This document shows positions 54,019 through 64,000 of a DNA stretch of 64,000 nucleotides, one piece after another. The stretch comes from Haematobia irritans. Taxonomy: Eukaryota; Arthropoda; Insecta; Diptera; Muscidae. The DNA is taken from positions 226,114,537 through 226,178,536 of the forward strand of contig NC_134397.1 of NCBI RefSeq assembly GCF_050003625.1, in the 5' to 3' direction. Both the position numbers and the translations under genes were made by a program. Every line of letters begins with the position of its first letter. The stretch's first letter is position 1. The notes under the pieces are model-generated. The model did not search any database. It saw only the letters and a list, made by a program, of their open reading frames with translations, and was not told where the DNA came from.

Positions 54019-54653
54019 CACTGAAAAAAAATATTGTCGTGAGGTCAAAGATTTCATGTCTTTAAACTACGAATGGAAATTTTGCTTAGCATAGAAGACG
54101 CATTTCTCTAATATAAAGTTTTTTCCTTGCCCAAAAGTCGATAAACTTTTCAATGAAGTCATATTATCCTTATAATTAAGCGATTTCACTTAAAAATGGG
54201 TATCATAACATGAAAGAAAAAATGTTTGGCCTAAGGTCAACTTAACTTTAATAATTTAGAAAGATTCTTTAAATTTAGTGAAATTGTCTTTAAAGTTGTT
54301 GTCTTTTTGCATCTTGACTACAAAGAAAAAATTCGTTCAAATATAGGACATGTTTTTCAACACTTTATTTTAAAGAGGTTTTTTACTTGAAATAATTTCT
54401 ACTGGAAGTCGATTCTTAATTTGGAAAATAAAGTTGTCGTTTACTCGTGTTTAAAGGACTTTGATAGCATATGAAGGCAAAAAGCTGAAAAAGCGAAAAA
54501 TTAAAATTTACTACACAAAACCGAAATTTAAAGGAGAATTGTGTCTTAAAAGTATCCTTACTTGTATTCTCCGCTTCTTTGGCTCGGAATCAATACCAAA
54601 TTTTTTAAAGTAAAGACAAAATCTTTGGAACCGGGCATGCTTTTTTTTCAGTG
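54019..54653 (+). mobile_element. MITE-1, copy 2
   Basis: The ends are CACTGAAAAAAAATATTGTC and GCTTTTTTTTCAGTG, flanked by TA on both sides (54017-54018, 54654-54655). It is 635 bp and noncoding. Confidence 0.85.
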
Positions 54654-54752
54654 TATATACACCATATTCGGCACACCACTTTGTAGGCCTAAAATATCGC
54701 TAGATTCCCAATTTCAGGGAAATCGCATGAAAATTGCGGTGTATAGGTACTA

Positions 54753-55316
54753 CCCAGCAAAAAAAGCGTCGCCAAAAAAGTAATGAAAATGTTCTTTTTG
54801 GATCCGGAAGTGGTGCAAAATTGTCGCAGAAGCGATGAATTTAACATGGGCTTGTCATAGGACGGAAGTCCTCCTTTTCAACAGTTGTTGCACTGAATTT
54901 GCATAATTTCTTTATGTGTGATCCGAATTCGATGTTTTGGATGTCAATAAAAAATTCTGTGATATTTTGTCAAATAAATAATTTTTATAATTTTTAATGG
55001 ATTCTAACGCTTGTCGAAAACGTTTGACCTCAAATATTTTCAAAAATTCACAATTTTTTCAAATTGGATTTTGCATTTTTGTCGACAAAATTTAAATGAT
55101 TTGTACCATTTTATGAATTCTTACTCTGTTTTTAATCTATTTGAAACAAAAAAAGTTAAAATTACCCATTAAAAGTATGGAACAAAACAAGTTATAAAAA
55201 ATTAAAATAAAAGAACTTCCTGGGTAGTTAAAATAAAGAACATCATTGGGAGTGCATCTTCTGGAAGTGCTTTTAAAATTGTTCCTTTGGAAGAACTTCC
55301 AAATTTTTTTGCGGGG
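54753..55316 (+). mobile_element. MITE-2, copy 3
   Basis: The ends are CCCAGCAAAAAAAGCGTCGC and CAAATTTTTTTGCGGGG, flanked by TA (54751-54752, 55317-55318). The right TA is the first two bases of the hAT-like MITE, so this copy inserted at that element's terminus. Confidence 0.82.
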
Positions 55317-55798
55317 TAGAGGTGTGTATGTGACACGAAATTGTCGTTATTTACTCAAATAATTTCTACGTGAGTGTGCGTGAGCAAAGAGTTTCGGAAA
55401 AATACACTCACGAAAATAATCCCTCCCACGGACATGAAACGTTTGGAAGTTGAATTCATTTACAATTTTATTGACACCTTGGATGTTAAGAGTTTAAAAA
55501 CGCTATCGATTTTAATCATGCTGATGTTTTCAGACACGTCCCTAAGGTAGATTACTAATGAAACTATTTCTGAGTCACGAAATTTTTCGTGAGTCACGGT
55601 ATTTCGTGAGTCACGGTATTTTTCTTGAGTCACTGTATTTTTCGTGATTCACGCTATTTTTTTTTCTGATTCACGACATTTTCGTTTCGTGAGTGTGCGT
55701 GAGTCCTACCAAACAACATCGTGTAGTGAGTGTGCTTGAGTAAGATTTTTCCGTCGTGTGTGTGCGTGAGTAAAACATTATTCACGTGCACACCTCTA
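55317..55798. mobile_element. hAT-like MITE with GTGAGTCACG repeats
   Basis: Inverted ends TAGAGGTGTG and CACACCTCTA fit the hAT pattern. An 8-bp target duplication ATAGGTAC is found at 55799-55806 on the right and 54743-54750 on the left, the latter pushed away by MITE-2. The interior is an imperfect tandem of GTGAGTCACGGTATTTTTC-type units. Confidence 0.75.
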
Positions 55799-56027
55799 AT
55801 AGGTACTGAAGACCGCAAAACGGGGATCGATTTATGTGGGAGATATATCAAATCCTGGTCCGATATAGCCCATCTTCGAACTTAGCCTGCGGATACACAA
55901 ACGACGAATCTGTGCCAAATTTCAGGGCGTCATTACTGAAAGCTGTAACGTAATTACAACAGACGGTTAGATGGAATTGCAAACTTATTATACACCCATC
56001 ACGATTCTAAGGTGGTGGGTATAAAAA

Positions 56028-56212
56028 ATCTCTTAGAACGGTAGAATTGATAAGATTACATAGACATTAGATTACATACTTTTACAGAAAATGAACTTTC
56101 TGAATTGATACTGTGGATCATTAAATTAAGAACGTAAAATTTTTTTAATCACGGCAACTTTTTATACCCTCCACCATAGGATGGGGGGTATATTAACTTT
56201 TTATATCCAAGT
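56028..56212. other. Short flank with a duplicated family B terminus
   Basis: TACCCTCCACCATAGGATGG at 56164 repeats at 56214. The first is a truncated extra copy of the family B hairpin end, about 45 bp long. Confidence 0.6.
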
Positions 56213-56943
56213 TTTTATACACTCCACCATAGGATGGGGGGTATATTAACTTTGTCATTCCGTTTGTAACGCATCGAAATATTGATCTAAGACCCCATAA
56301 AGTATATATATTCTGGGTAGTGAAATTCTGAGTCGATCTGAGCATGTCCGTCCATCCGTCCGTCTGTTGAAATCACGCTAACTTCCGAACGAAACAAGCT
56401 ATCGACTTGAAACTTGGCACAAGTAGTTGTTATTGATGTAGGTCGGATGGTATTGCAAATGGGCTATATCGCTCCACTTTTACGTATAGCCCCCATATAA
56501 ACGGACCCCCAAATTTGGCTTGCGAGGCCTGTAAGAGAAGCAAATTTCATCCGATCCGGCTGAAATTTGGTACATGATGTTAGTATATGGTCTCTAATGA
56601 CCATGCAAAAATTGATCCATGTCGGTCCATAATTATATATAGCCCCCATATAAACCGATCACCAGATTTGACCTCCGGAGCCTCTTGTAAGACCAAAATC
56701 CATTTGATTCAGTTGAAATTCGGTACGTGATGTTAATATATGGCCTCAAATACCCATGCAAAAATTGGTCAATATCGGTCCATAATTATATATAGGCCCC
56801 ATATAAACCGATCCCCAGATTTGACCTCCGGAGCACCTTGGCAGAGCAAAATTCTTCCCATTCGGTTGAAATTTGGTACGTGATGTTAGTATATGGTATC
56901 CAACAACCATGCAGGAATTGGTTCCTATCAGTCCATAATTATA

Positions 56944-57878
56944 AAGGGTGATTCTTTTGAGGTTAGGATTTTCATGCATTAGTATTTGACAGATCACGTG
57001 GGATTTCAGACATGGTGTCAAAGAGAAAGATGCTCAGTATGCTTTGACATTTCATCATGAATAGACTTACTAACGAGCCACAACGTCGAATTTTCAGTGA
57101 ATGGGCCCTAGAAAAGTTGGCAGAAAATCCGCTTTTTTATCGACAAATTTTGTTCAGCGATGAGGCTCATTTCTGGTTGAATGGCTACGTAAATAAGCAA
57201 AATTGCCGCATTTGGAGTGAAGAGCAACCAGAAGCCGTTCAAGAACTGCCCATGCATCCCGAAAAATGCACTGTTTGGTGTGGTTTGTACGCTGGTGGAA
57301 TCATTGGACCGTATTTTTTCAAAGATGCTGTTGGACGCAACGTTACGGTGAATGGCGATCGCTATCGTTCGATGCTAACAAACTTTTTGTTGCCAAAAAT
57401 GGAAGAACTGAACTTGGTTGACATGTGGTTTCAACAAGATGGCGCTACATGCCACACAGCTCGCGATTCTATGGCCATTTTGAGGGAAAACTTCGGAGAA
57501 CAATTCATCTCAAGAAATGGACCGGTAAGTTGGCCACCAAGATCATGCGATTTGACGCCTTTAGACTATTTTTTGTGGGGCTACGTCAAGTCTAAAGTCT
57601 ACAGAAATAAGCCAGCAACTATTCCAGCTTTGGAAGACAACATTTCCGAAGAAATTCGGGCTATTCCGGCCGAAATGCTCGAAAAAGTTGCCCAAAATTG
57701 GACTTTCCGAATGGACCACCTAAGACGCAGCCGCGGTCAACATTTAAATGAAATTATCTTCAAAAAGTAAATGTCATGGACCAATCTAACGTTTCAAATA
57801 AAGAACCGATGAGATTTTGCAAATTTTATGCGTTTTTTTTTTTTTAAAAAGTTATCAAGCTCTTAACAAATCACCCTT
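56944..57878 (+). mobile_element. DD41D (rosa-like) transposon, internally deleted
   Basis: A 935-bp element flanked by TA (56942-56943, 57879-57880). The ends AAGGGTGATTCTTTTGAGG and (inverted) AAGGGTGATTTGTTAAGAGC share the first 11 bases. Full-length relatives are about 1.3 kb. The host sequence on either side is an intact family B unit. Confidence 0.85.
57057..57770 (+). CDS. DD41D transposase lacking its DNA-binding half (237 aa)
   Basis: The frame opens MNRLTNEPQRRIFSEWALEK. The first residues look like the normal start of this transposase and the next ones like its middle, so about 100 residues with both helix-turn-helix motifs are gone without breaking the frame. The catalytic core is complete: FSDEAHFWLNGYVNKQ (first Asp), WFQQDGATCHTAR (second Asp) and SCDLTPLDYFLWGY (third Asp, 41 residues after the second). 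It ends RGQHLNEIIFKK. Normal length is about 345 residues. Without the N-terminal part it should not recognise its own ends. It might still be expressed as a catalytic-domain protein (inference). Confidence 0.85.
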   Translation: MNRLTNEPQRRIFSEWALEKLAENPLFYRQILFSDEAHFWLNGYVNKQNCRIWSEEQPEAVQELPMHPEKCTVWCGLYAGGIIGPYFFKDAVGRNVTVNGDRYRSMLTNFLLPKMEELNLVDMWFQQDGATCHTARDSMAILRENFGEQFISRNGPVSWPPRSCDLTPLDYFLWGYVKSKVYRNKPATIPALEDNISEEIRAIPAEMLEKVAQNWTFRMDHLRRSRGQHLNEIIFKK

Positions 57879-58209
57879 TATATAGCTCCCATACAAACCG
57901 ATCGGCAGATTTGACCTCCGGTGCCTTTTGGAGAAGCAAAATTCATCCGATATGGTTGAAATTTGGTACGTGGTGGTAGTATATGATATTTAATAACCAT
58001 GCCAAAAGTGGTCCATATCAGTCCATAATCATTTATAGCCCCCATATAAACCGATCCCGAGATTTTGTTTTGGAGCCTCTTGGAGGAGCAAATTTCATTC
58101 GAGTGAGTTAAAATTTGTGGATGACAGTCTTTCGTAGTAGTTTCTACGCAATCCATGGTGGAGGGTACATAAGATTCGGCCTGGCCGAACTTACGGCCGT
58201 ATATACTTG

Positions 58210-59824
58210 TTCTCATTTTAAATTTTGGAGGCCATAATTTCGAAATGTTCTGAGATGGGGTACAGTTTTAATCTTAGACCCTTTTGAGCATTTTTTTTTT
58301 TTTAGATTATGACGTGATTAAATCCATTTTCCCAAAAGGTGGCACTCGAATAAACCAATGCAAGTTGGTACTTACGCATTAATTGGTATAGCTAATAACT
58401 AAATGCGCATTTACATTTATGCAACACTGATGCCATGCATTTAAATTATGTATTTATTGTAAAATTTCGAAATAAGAAGATTAAACTTTGTATTTGTATA
58501 TTATGTTTAGGATATAAGTCTGACATAAGAACACAAACACAGAAACACACACACACATAGAATAAATACGAAAATCCTAACATGTCATATATGTGCACAC
58601 ATATAAACACCCATACATGCACACAGAATTTCCTGCTAATGTGAATACACACAAAAAGGGACTCATTGCATTTGAGGATAATATGGATGAATAATCGATT
58701 AAAAGGTACAAAGTTCAATGAATAAATATATATTTTTTGTTATTGTCATTACCGAAATAAAATAAAATAAGTCATTAATTGAATTAAATTATTACTAATC
58801 CAAGCACATTAGTGATTATATATAATTCTAAATGAATATATACATAAATAAAAACGTGCCCATGAATTCATAGTAGAGATTATTGAAGTCTCTTACACAT
58901 ATTTTTTGTTCGTAGTTAATTATTTTTGATTGTCTATAATACCCACCCTAATATACATAATTAAAATTTTTATTCAAATTCATTACGTTTGGCAAATGCA
59001 TGTGAGTTAGCATCATTATATTTGTATGGGTGTGTTTGTTTGTGTGTACGTTATTATGCTAAATGTGTATTGTAAAACCATAATACATTTTCAATTGTTA
59101 AGTAACAAATATACCTAGAAATAAATAAAATTTAAATATACAATATAAATGTTATACATATTCACAAAAAAAAAACAACAACAAAAATACTAATTTGTAA
59201 ATCTAACCAAGGTATTTATATAACAAAATAGGTCACCATCAACATTACCACTGCTAACTGCAGTAATAATAAAGTAAATTTTCAAAACTACCTATGTGTA
59301 ATTTAATCACATACATTATAAAAAAAGAGAATAAGCAGGGGAGAGTGTGAGAGTGCGAGAGAGAGCGAGAGTTATTACATTATTTTAATAGCAAATGAAA
59401 GCAAATCTACAAATATACTACCACCACCAATTACTACTTATGAATATTAATTTCGTAGAAATTAAAATTTTATGGTGAAAAAAAAAAAATAAAAATGGAA
59501 AAATAGATTATGTATGCAAAGGTGTCTGCGTGTGTATGCATGTAATTAATTGCCTAATGGGAAGTAATTTATTTATTTTTTCTTTTTTGGTGAAGTCTCT
59601 CTACTCTCAATGTACTGTAAAATAATCAAAATGATCTCGATCAAATCATCAATAAGTAATTAAAATAAATAAATTAAATGAAAAAAAAAATATATATAAG
59701 AAACAAAAGAATAATGTTTGGTATGAGTATATGTATACTAAATCCACAAATAAATACAAATAAACTAACTATATTGTGTTTGGTTATTTATTAATTCAAT
59801 TTAAAAAAGAAAGGTAAGTACATA
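58210..59824. other. Unique AT-rich flank with microsatellites
   Basis: No family A-D or minisatellite sequence. It contains (CA)n at 58541-58556, a GAGTGTGAGAGTGCGAGAGA run at about 59343 and many AATAAA hexamers. It could be a distal 3' UTR of the Dscam-like gene displaced by insertions, or plain intergenic DNA. Confidence 0.45.
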
Positions 59825-60002
59825 ACAGGTTGGCTGATAAATCCCCGGTCTGACACATAGATGGCGTCGCTAGTATTAAATGCATATTATTTTTACATAG
59901 TACCAACCTTCAAATGATTCGTGTCAAAATTTGACGTCTGTAAGTCAATTCGTTTGTGAGATAGAGCGTCTTTTGTGAAGCAACTTTTGTTATTGTGAAA
60001 AA

Positions 60003-61113
60003 ATGGAAAAAAGGGAATTTCGTGTTTTGATAAAATACTGTCTTCTGAAGGGAAAAAATACGGTGGAAGCAAAAACTTGGCTTGATAATAAATTTCCGGA
60101 CTCTGCCCCAGGGAAATTAACAATAATTGATTGGTATGCAAAATTCAAGCGTGGTGAAATGAGCACGGAGCCACCGTGGTGCAATGGTTAGAATGCCCGC
60201 CTTGCATACACAAGGTCGTGGGTTCGATTCCTGCTACGACCGAACACCAAAAAGTTTTTCAGCGGTGGATTATCCCACCTCAGTAATGCTGGTGACATTT
60301 CTGAGAGTTTCAAAGCTTCTCTAAGTGGTTTCACTGCAATGTGGAACGCCGTTCGGACTCGGCTATAAAAAGGAGGTCCCTTGTCATTGAGCTTAACATG
60401 GAATCGGCCAGCACTCAGTGATAAGAGAGAAGTTCACCAATGTGGTATCACAATGGATTGAATAGTCTAAGTGAGCCTGATACATCGGGCTGCCACATAA
60501 CCTAACCTAACCTAATGAGCACGGAGGACGGTGAACGCAGTGACAATGGATGAAACATGGCTCCATCACTACACTCCTGAGTCCAATCGACAGTCGGCGA
60601 CCGGTGAACCGTCTCCGAAGCGTGGAAAGACTCAAAAGTCCGCTGGCAAAGTAATGGCCTCTGTTTTTTTGGGATGCGCATGGAATAATTTTTATCGGTT
60701 ATTTTGAGAAGGGAAAAACCATCAACAGTGACTATTATTTGGCGTTATTGGAGCGTTTGAAGGTCGAAATCGCGGCAAAACGGCCCCATATGAGGAAGAA
60801 AAAAGTGTTGTTCCACCAAGACAACACAACGTGCCACAAGTCATTGAGAACGATAGCAAAAATTCATGAATTGGGCTTCGAATTGCTTCCCCACCCACCG
60901 TATTCTCCAGATCTGGCCCCCAGCGACTTTTTCTTGTTCTTAGACCTCAAAAGGATACTCGCAGGGAAAAAGTTTGGCTGCAATGAAGAGATGATAGCCG
61001 AAACTGAGACCTATTTTGAGGTAAAACCGAAGGAGTACCACCAAAATGGTATCAAAAAATTGGAAGGTCGTTATAATCGTTGTATCGCTCTTGAAAGGAA
61101 CTATGTTGAATAA
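60003..61113 (+). pseudogene. Himar1-type transposase, disrupted
   Basis: It starts correctly (MEKREFRVLIKYCLLKGKN) and runs to GEMSTE, where the SINE is inserted. After the SINE, a deletion of about 270 bp joins GERS to the MDETWLHH region at a 3-bp GTG microhomology. Twelve bases are missing in the SAEWTA stretch, and one extra T (CTGTTTTTTTGGG, near 60670) shifts the frame. The last 124 codons (60739-61113) are clean and keep the second Asp (FHQDN) and third Asp (APSDFF). It is nonfunctional. Confidence 0.9.
60171..60513 (+). mobile_element. tRNA-derived SINE inserted in the Himar1-type element
   Basis: A 343-bp copy with a perfect 13-bp target duplication AATGAGCACGGAG (60158-60170 and 60514-60526). 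The head CCACCGTGGTGCAATGGTTA, B-box GGTTCGATTCC, full body and tail CCTAACCTAACCTA make it the best-preserved SINE in the window. Confidence 0.95.
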
Positions 61114-61183
61114 TAAAAACGAATTTTGACAAAAAAAATGTGTTTTTCTTTGTTAGACCGGGGACTTATCAGCCAACCTGTTA

Positions 61184-61870
61184 CTTACGATTACTCTAGA
61201 AAAAAAAATGCATTATTATACCCTCCACCATAGGATGGGGGTATATCCGTTTGTAACACATCGAAATATGGCTCTAAGACCCCATAAAGTATATATATTC
61301 TGGGTTGTGGTGAAATTCTGAATCCGTCAGTCCGTCTGTTGAAATCACGTTTACCCGAACGAAACAAAAAACACGTTTACCCGAACGACTTGAAACTTGG
61401 CACAAATAGTTGTTATTGATGTAGGTCGGATGGTATATTGGTCCACTTTTACGAATAGCCCCCATATAAACCGATCCCAAGATTTCGATTGCGGAGCCTC
61501 CAAGAGAAGCAAATTTCATCCGATCCGGTTGAAATTTGGTACATGGTGTTAGTATGTAGTCTCTAACAACCATGCCATAATTGGTACACATCGGTCCATA
61601 ATCATACATAGCCCCAATATAAATCGATCCCCTGATTTGGTTTTGGAGCAGCAAATCTCCCATATTTCAATTCTGGCTCTCTAATTACCGCGCAAAAGTC
61701 TATATCGGTTCGTAATTATTTATAGACTTACTTATATATCCCTTTTGTGTCCAATATTAACACGTATGGACTAACTTACAATTTAGAATACGATGTTAAG
61801 GAGTTTTAAGATACGTTGCCATCGGTAAGTCTTACCACAACCCAAGTAATTCGATTGTGGATGCCTAATT
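61184..61870 (-). repeat. Family B element, truncated copy
   Basis: The hairpin end TACCCTCCACCATAGGATGG is at 61220, followed by two units with CATATAAACCGATCCC-type cores. It ends in GTAATTCGATTGTGGATG, short of the GGCC palindrome. It contains a small internal duplication (ACGTTTACCCGAACGA twice near 61348-61388). Confidence 0.78.
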
Positions 61871-62184
61871 ACAAATTTCTACTAATTTCTTCCCTAGAGC
61901 CACCAAAATGTAAAAATTATTACAAAATGACCCTACATTGTGGCCTTACGTCCCTACAAGACGCTAAATATTAGAAAAACCTACATATAGGGAATTTCCC
62001 CTACTTCTAGTAAAACTGGCTGTAGTTGATATTGCACCTATGGGGTGAGTATGCCACTAATATGGGGTTAGTATGCCACTAATATTGAGCCCAAAGAGAA
62101 AATCGCTCAATTAGTGTGGGTAATAAATCCAAATTTGTAAAAATCGAGCAATATTCTTATGTAAGAGCTACAAGTACGTATACA
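61871..62184. other. Unassigned flank with a short direct repeat
   Basis: AGTATGCCACTAATAT occurs twice (about 62048 and 62070). Nothing else recognised. Confidence 0.4.
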
Positions 62185-62263
62185 TACGATCGGCTAGTAC
62201 GATCGGCTAGTACGATCGGCTAGTACGATCGTCTAGTACGATCGGCTAGTACGATCGGCTAGT
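62185..62263. repeat. 13-bp tandem repeat (TACGATCGGCTAG)x6
   Basis: Six near-identical 13-bp units, one with GTC for GGC. Each contains CGATCG. Confidence 0.95.
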
Positions 62264-63407
62264 ACATATGTGAAATTTGAGTAACATTGGTTAACAAATA
62301 AGAGTACTATGGCCAAATTTGGGAAAATCGAGCGATGCATATATATGGAAGCTATATCTAAATCTGAACCAATTTGCATACTATTTTGCGGGTTTGATTA
62401 ATACCACAAAAGGTTATCTTGTGCAAGATTTGAGTAAGATCAGTTAAGAAATGAGGCCTGTATGGTCAAACATTAAGTTATTAGGGCCGAATTTTTCAAA
62501 ATCGGGCGATACATATATGGGAGCTATATCTACATCTGAACCGATTTCGATGAAATTTTGCACATATAGTTAGTACTATAGGGGACTACATTTAGAAAAA
62601 TTTGAGTAAGATCGGTTGATAAATAAGGGTTTTATGGCAAAATTTGGGAAAATCGGCCTATACATATATATGGGAGCTATATCTAAATCTGAACCGATTT
62701 CAATGATTTTTTTTAGTTAGTGCTATAGACGATTACATTTATCCAACTTTGAGTAAGATCGGTTGATAAATAAGGGTTTATGGCCAAATTTAGAAAAATC
62801 GGGCGGTACATATATATGGGAGCTATAGCTAAATCTGAACCGATTTCGATGATTTTTTGCACATATAGTTAGTGCTATAGGAGATTATATTTAGTCAACT
62901 TTGAGTAAGATCGGTTGATAAATAAAGGTTTTGTGGCCAAATTTGGGAAAATCGGGCGATACATATATATGAGAGCTATATCTAAATCTGAACCGATTTG
63001 GAAGAAAATTTGCAGACTTGAAGGGCAATGGAAAAGATTACCTTTTGACAAATTTGGTGATGATCCGTTTGAAAAAAAGCGCAACGTGACCCCATTTGTC
63101 GTAATCGAGCGATACATATATATGTGGGAGCTATATCTAAATTTGATCCGATTTCTTCCAAATTCAATAGCGTTCGTCCTTGTGGCCAAAAAACTGGCTG
63201 TACCAAATTTCATCAAAATCGGTTAATAATAGCGACCGGATCTTGTGAACAACAAATACATGGACAGACGGACGGACACCTAGCGCTAGATCGATTCAGA
63301 AGGGGAATTTTGAGTCGATCGGTATATATTTTATGGGGTCTAAAATCAATATTTCTGGTAGGCATATTTTTTGGCAGATCAAACTTATTATACCCCACCA
63401 CTATGTG
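62264..63407 (+). repeat. Family D element, about six 153-bp units
   Basis: Units marked by ACATATATATGGGAGCTATA start at about 62335, 62514, 62668, 62812, 62965 and 63118; the last three are exactly 153 bp apart. The right end is ATACATGGACAGACGGACGG, CTAGATCGATTCAG, TTTTATGGGGTCTAAAATC and TTATACCCCACCACTATG. MITE-1 follows at once, so the terminal hairpin is cut. The left end is not defined. Confidence 0.75.
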
Positions 63408-64000
63408 CACTGAAAAAAATATTGTCGTGAGGTCAAAGATTTCATGTATTTAAAATACGAATGCAGATTTTGCTTAGCATAAAATACGCATTTCTCTACT
63501 ATAAAGCTTTTTTCCTTGTCCAAAAGTCGATAAACCTTTCAATGAATTCGTATTGTCCTTATAATTAAGTGATTTCACTTAAAAATGGGTATCATAACAT
63601 GAAAGAAAAAATGTTTGGGCCTAGGTCAACTTGACTTTAATAATTCAGAAATATTATTTAAATTTAATGAAATTGTCTTTAAATTTTTTGTCTTTTTGCA
63701 TCTTGACTACAAAGCACAAAATCGTTCAAATATAGAACATGTTTTTCAACACTTTATTTTAAAGACGTTTTTACTTGAAACATAGCAAAATTTCTACTGG
63801 AAGTCGAGCCTGAATTTGGAAAATAAAGTTGTCGTTAATTCGTTTTTACAGGACTTTGATAGCATATGAAGAAAAACGCTGAAAAAACGAAAAATTAAAA
63901 TTTGCTTCCTAGAAGCAAGTACACAAAACCCAAATTTAAAAGAGAATTGTGTCTTAAAAGTATCATTACTTGTATTCTGCGCTTCTTTGGCTCGGAATCA
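63408..64000 (+). mobile_element. MITE-1, copy 3, cut by the window edge
   Basis: It starts CACTGAAAAAAATATTGTCG and matches copy 2 at 54019 to the last base (GGCTCGGAATCA). About 45 bp of its right end lie beyond the window. Confidence 0.82.

Larger units (their letters stand above)
52556..56027 (+). repeat. Family A element, long copy with four nested insertions
   Basis: The left end is AAAGTTCGGCTCGACCGAAT with TACCCATCACCATGAAT. The right end is AATTGCAAACTTATTATACA and a hairpin around CACGATTCTAAGGTGGTGGG. Units (GGTCTATATGGGGGCTATA) are visible at about 53430 and 53551. A SINE (53686-53990), MITE-1 (54019-54653), MITE-2 (54753-55316) and a hAT-like MITE (55317-55798) have landed inside. 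Confidence 0.72.
56213..58209 (-). repeat. Family B element, copy 4, hosting a DD41D transposon
   Basis: The left end has the CACTCCACCATAGGATGG hairpin. Units follow at about 56490, 56640 and 56797. The DD41D element (56944-57878) sits within the CATAATTATATATAGC segment of a unit. More sequence leads to the end TCGGCCTGGCCGAAC and TATATACTTG. Confidence 0.85.
59825..61181 (+). mobile_element. Himar1-type mariner element split by a SINE
   Basis: Flanked by TA (59823-59824, 61182-61183). The ends ACAGGTTGGCTGATAAATCC and its inverse are almost identical to the Himar1 terminus. Without the SINE it is about 1.0 kb because of an internal deletion. Confidence 0.92.

Noticed and set aside
58446..58718. 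90-aa reverse frame with Cys/Val-rich run
   Set aside because: It is produced by the CA/GT microsatellite read on the reverse strand.

Overview
The window is dipteran nuclear DNA, most likely from a muscid or close calyptrate fly (Haematobia, Stomoxys or Musca type). This rests on three things: relatives of the horn-fly transposon Himar1, calyptrate-type tRNA-derived SINEs ending in CCTAACC repeats, and a very AT-rich, repeat-packed intron landscape. The species cannot be fixed from sequence alone.

The only host gene I can support is the 3' part of a Dscam-family cell-adhesion receptor on the + strand. Ten exons lie between 760 and 46986. All nine intron junctions are phase-compatible. Together they encode about 807 residues: the end of one fibronectin III (FN3) domain, the tenth-type Ig domain, two more FN3 domains, a transmembrane helix and a long cytoplasmic tail ending at the stop at 46984-46986. 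The upstream exons lie outside the window. Coding sequence is about 2.4 kb of 64 kb. Which Dscam paralogue it is (Dscam2, 3 or 4 type) is not settled. Five introns of 4-10.5 kb (916-10604, 11818-20970, 21287-25234, 25399-35902, 37352-46688) are filled with repeats; the other four are short.

The repeats fall into several classes. (1) A 29-bp AT-rich minisatellite centred on the palindrome TTTCTATAGAAA covers about 11 kb. It runs in one orientation in the first intron and the opposite orientation everywhere downstream. (2) A superfamily I call families A, B, C and D carries internal 153-bp tandem units (51 codons, frame beginning MGAI/MRAI), a GGCC-rich palindrome at one end and a GGGTATA hairpin at the other. 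Two B copies sit in T-runs whose empty sites can be read in this same window. They show insertion without target duplication, which fits Helentron/HINE-like transposition. (3) Tc1/mariner-superfamily elements: three Himar1-type copies (all dead), one nearly intact DD37E element (33168-34466), and one DD41D element whose transposase has lost its DNA-binding half in frame (56944-57878). (4) Two piggyBac-type TTAA elements, a foldback element with 127-bp terminal inverted repeats (TIRs) and an 8-bp target-site duplication (TSD), a hAT-like MITE and several MITEs ending in CAC..AAAAAAA. (5) tRNA-derived SINEs in both orientations and a broken Jockey-like LINE.

Layout: 1-760 end of a family D repeat and intron; 760-915 exon 1; 916-10604 LINE, minisatellite, SINE pair and a piggyBac-type element loaded with family A; 10605-11817 exons 2-4; 11818-20970 Himar1 remnant, B, MITEs, minisatellite and C; 20971-25398 exons 5-6 around a minisatellite; 25399-35902 minisatellite, C and the DD37E element; 35903-37351 exons 7-9; 37352-46688 Himar1 copy, MITE pair, minisatellite, B and the foldback element; 46689-46986 last exon; 46987-64000 3' flank with MITEs, nested B and A copies, the DD41D element, the SINE-split Himar1 copy and family D. 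No true tRNA, rRNA, CRISPR or second host gene was found.
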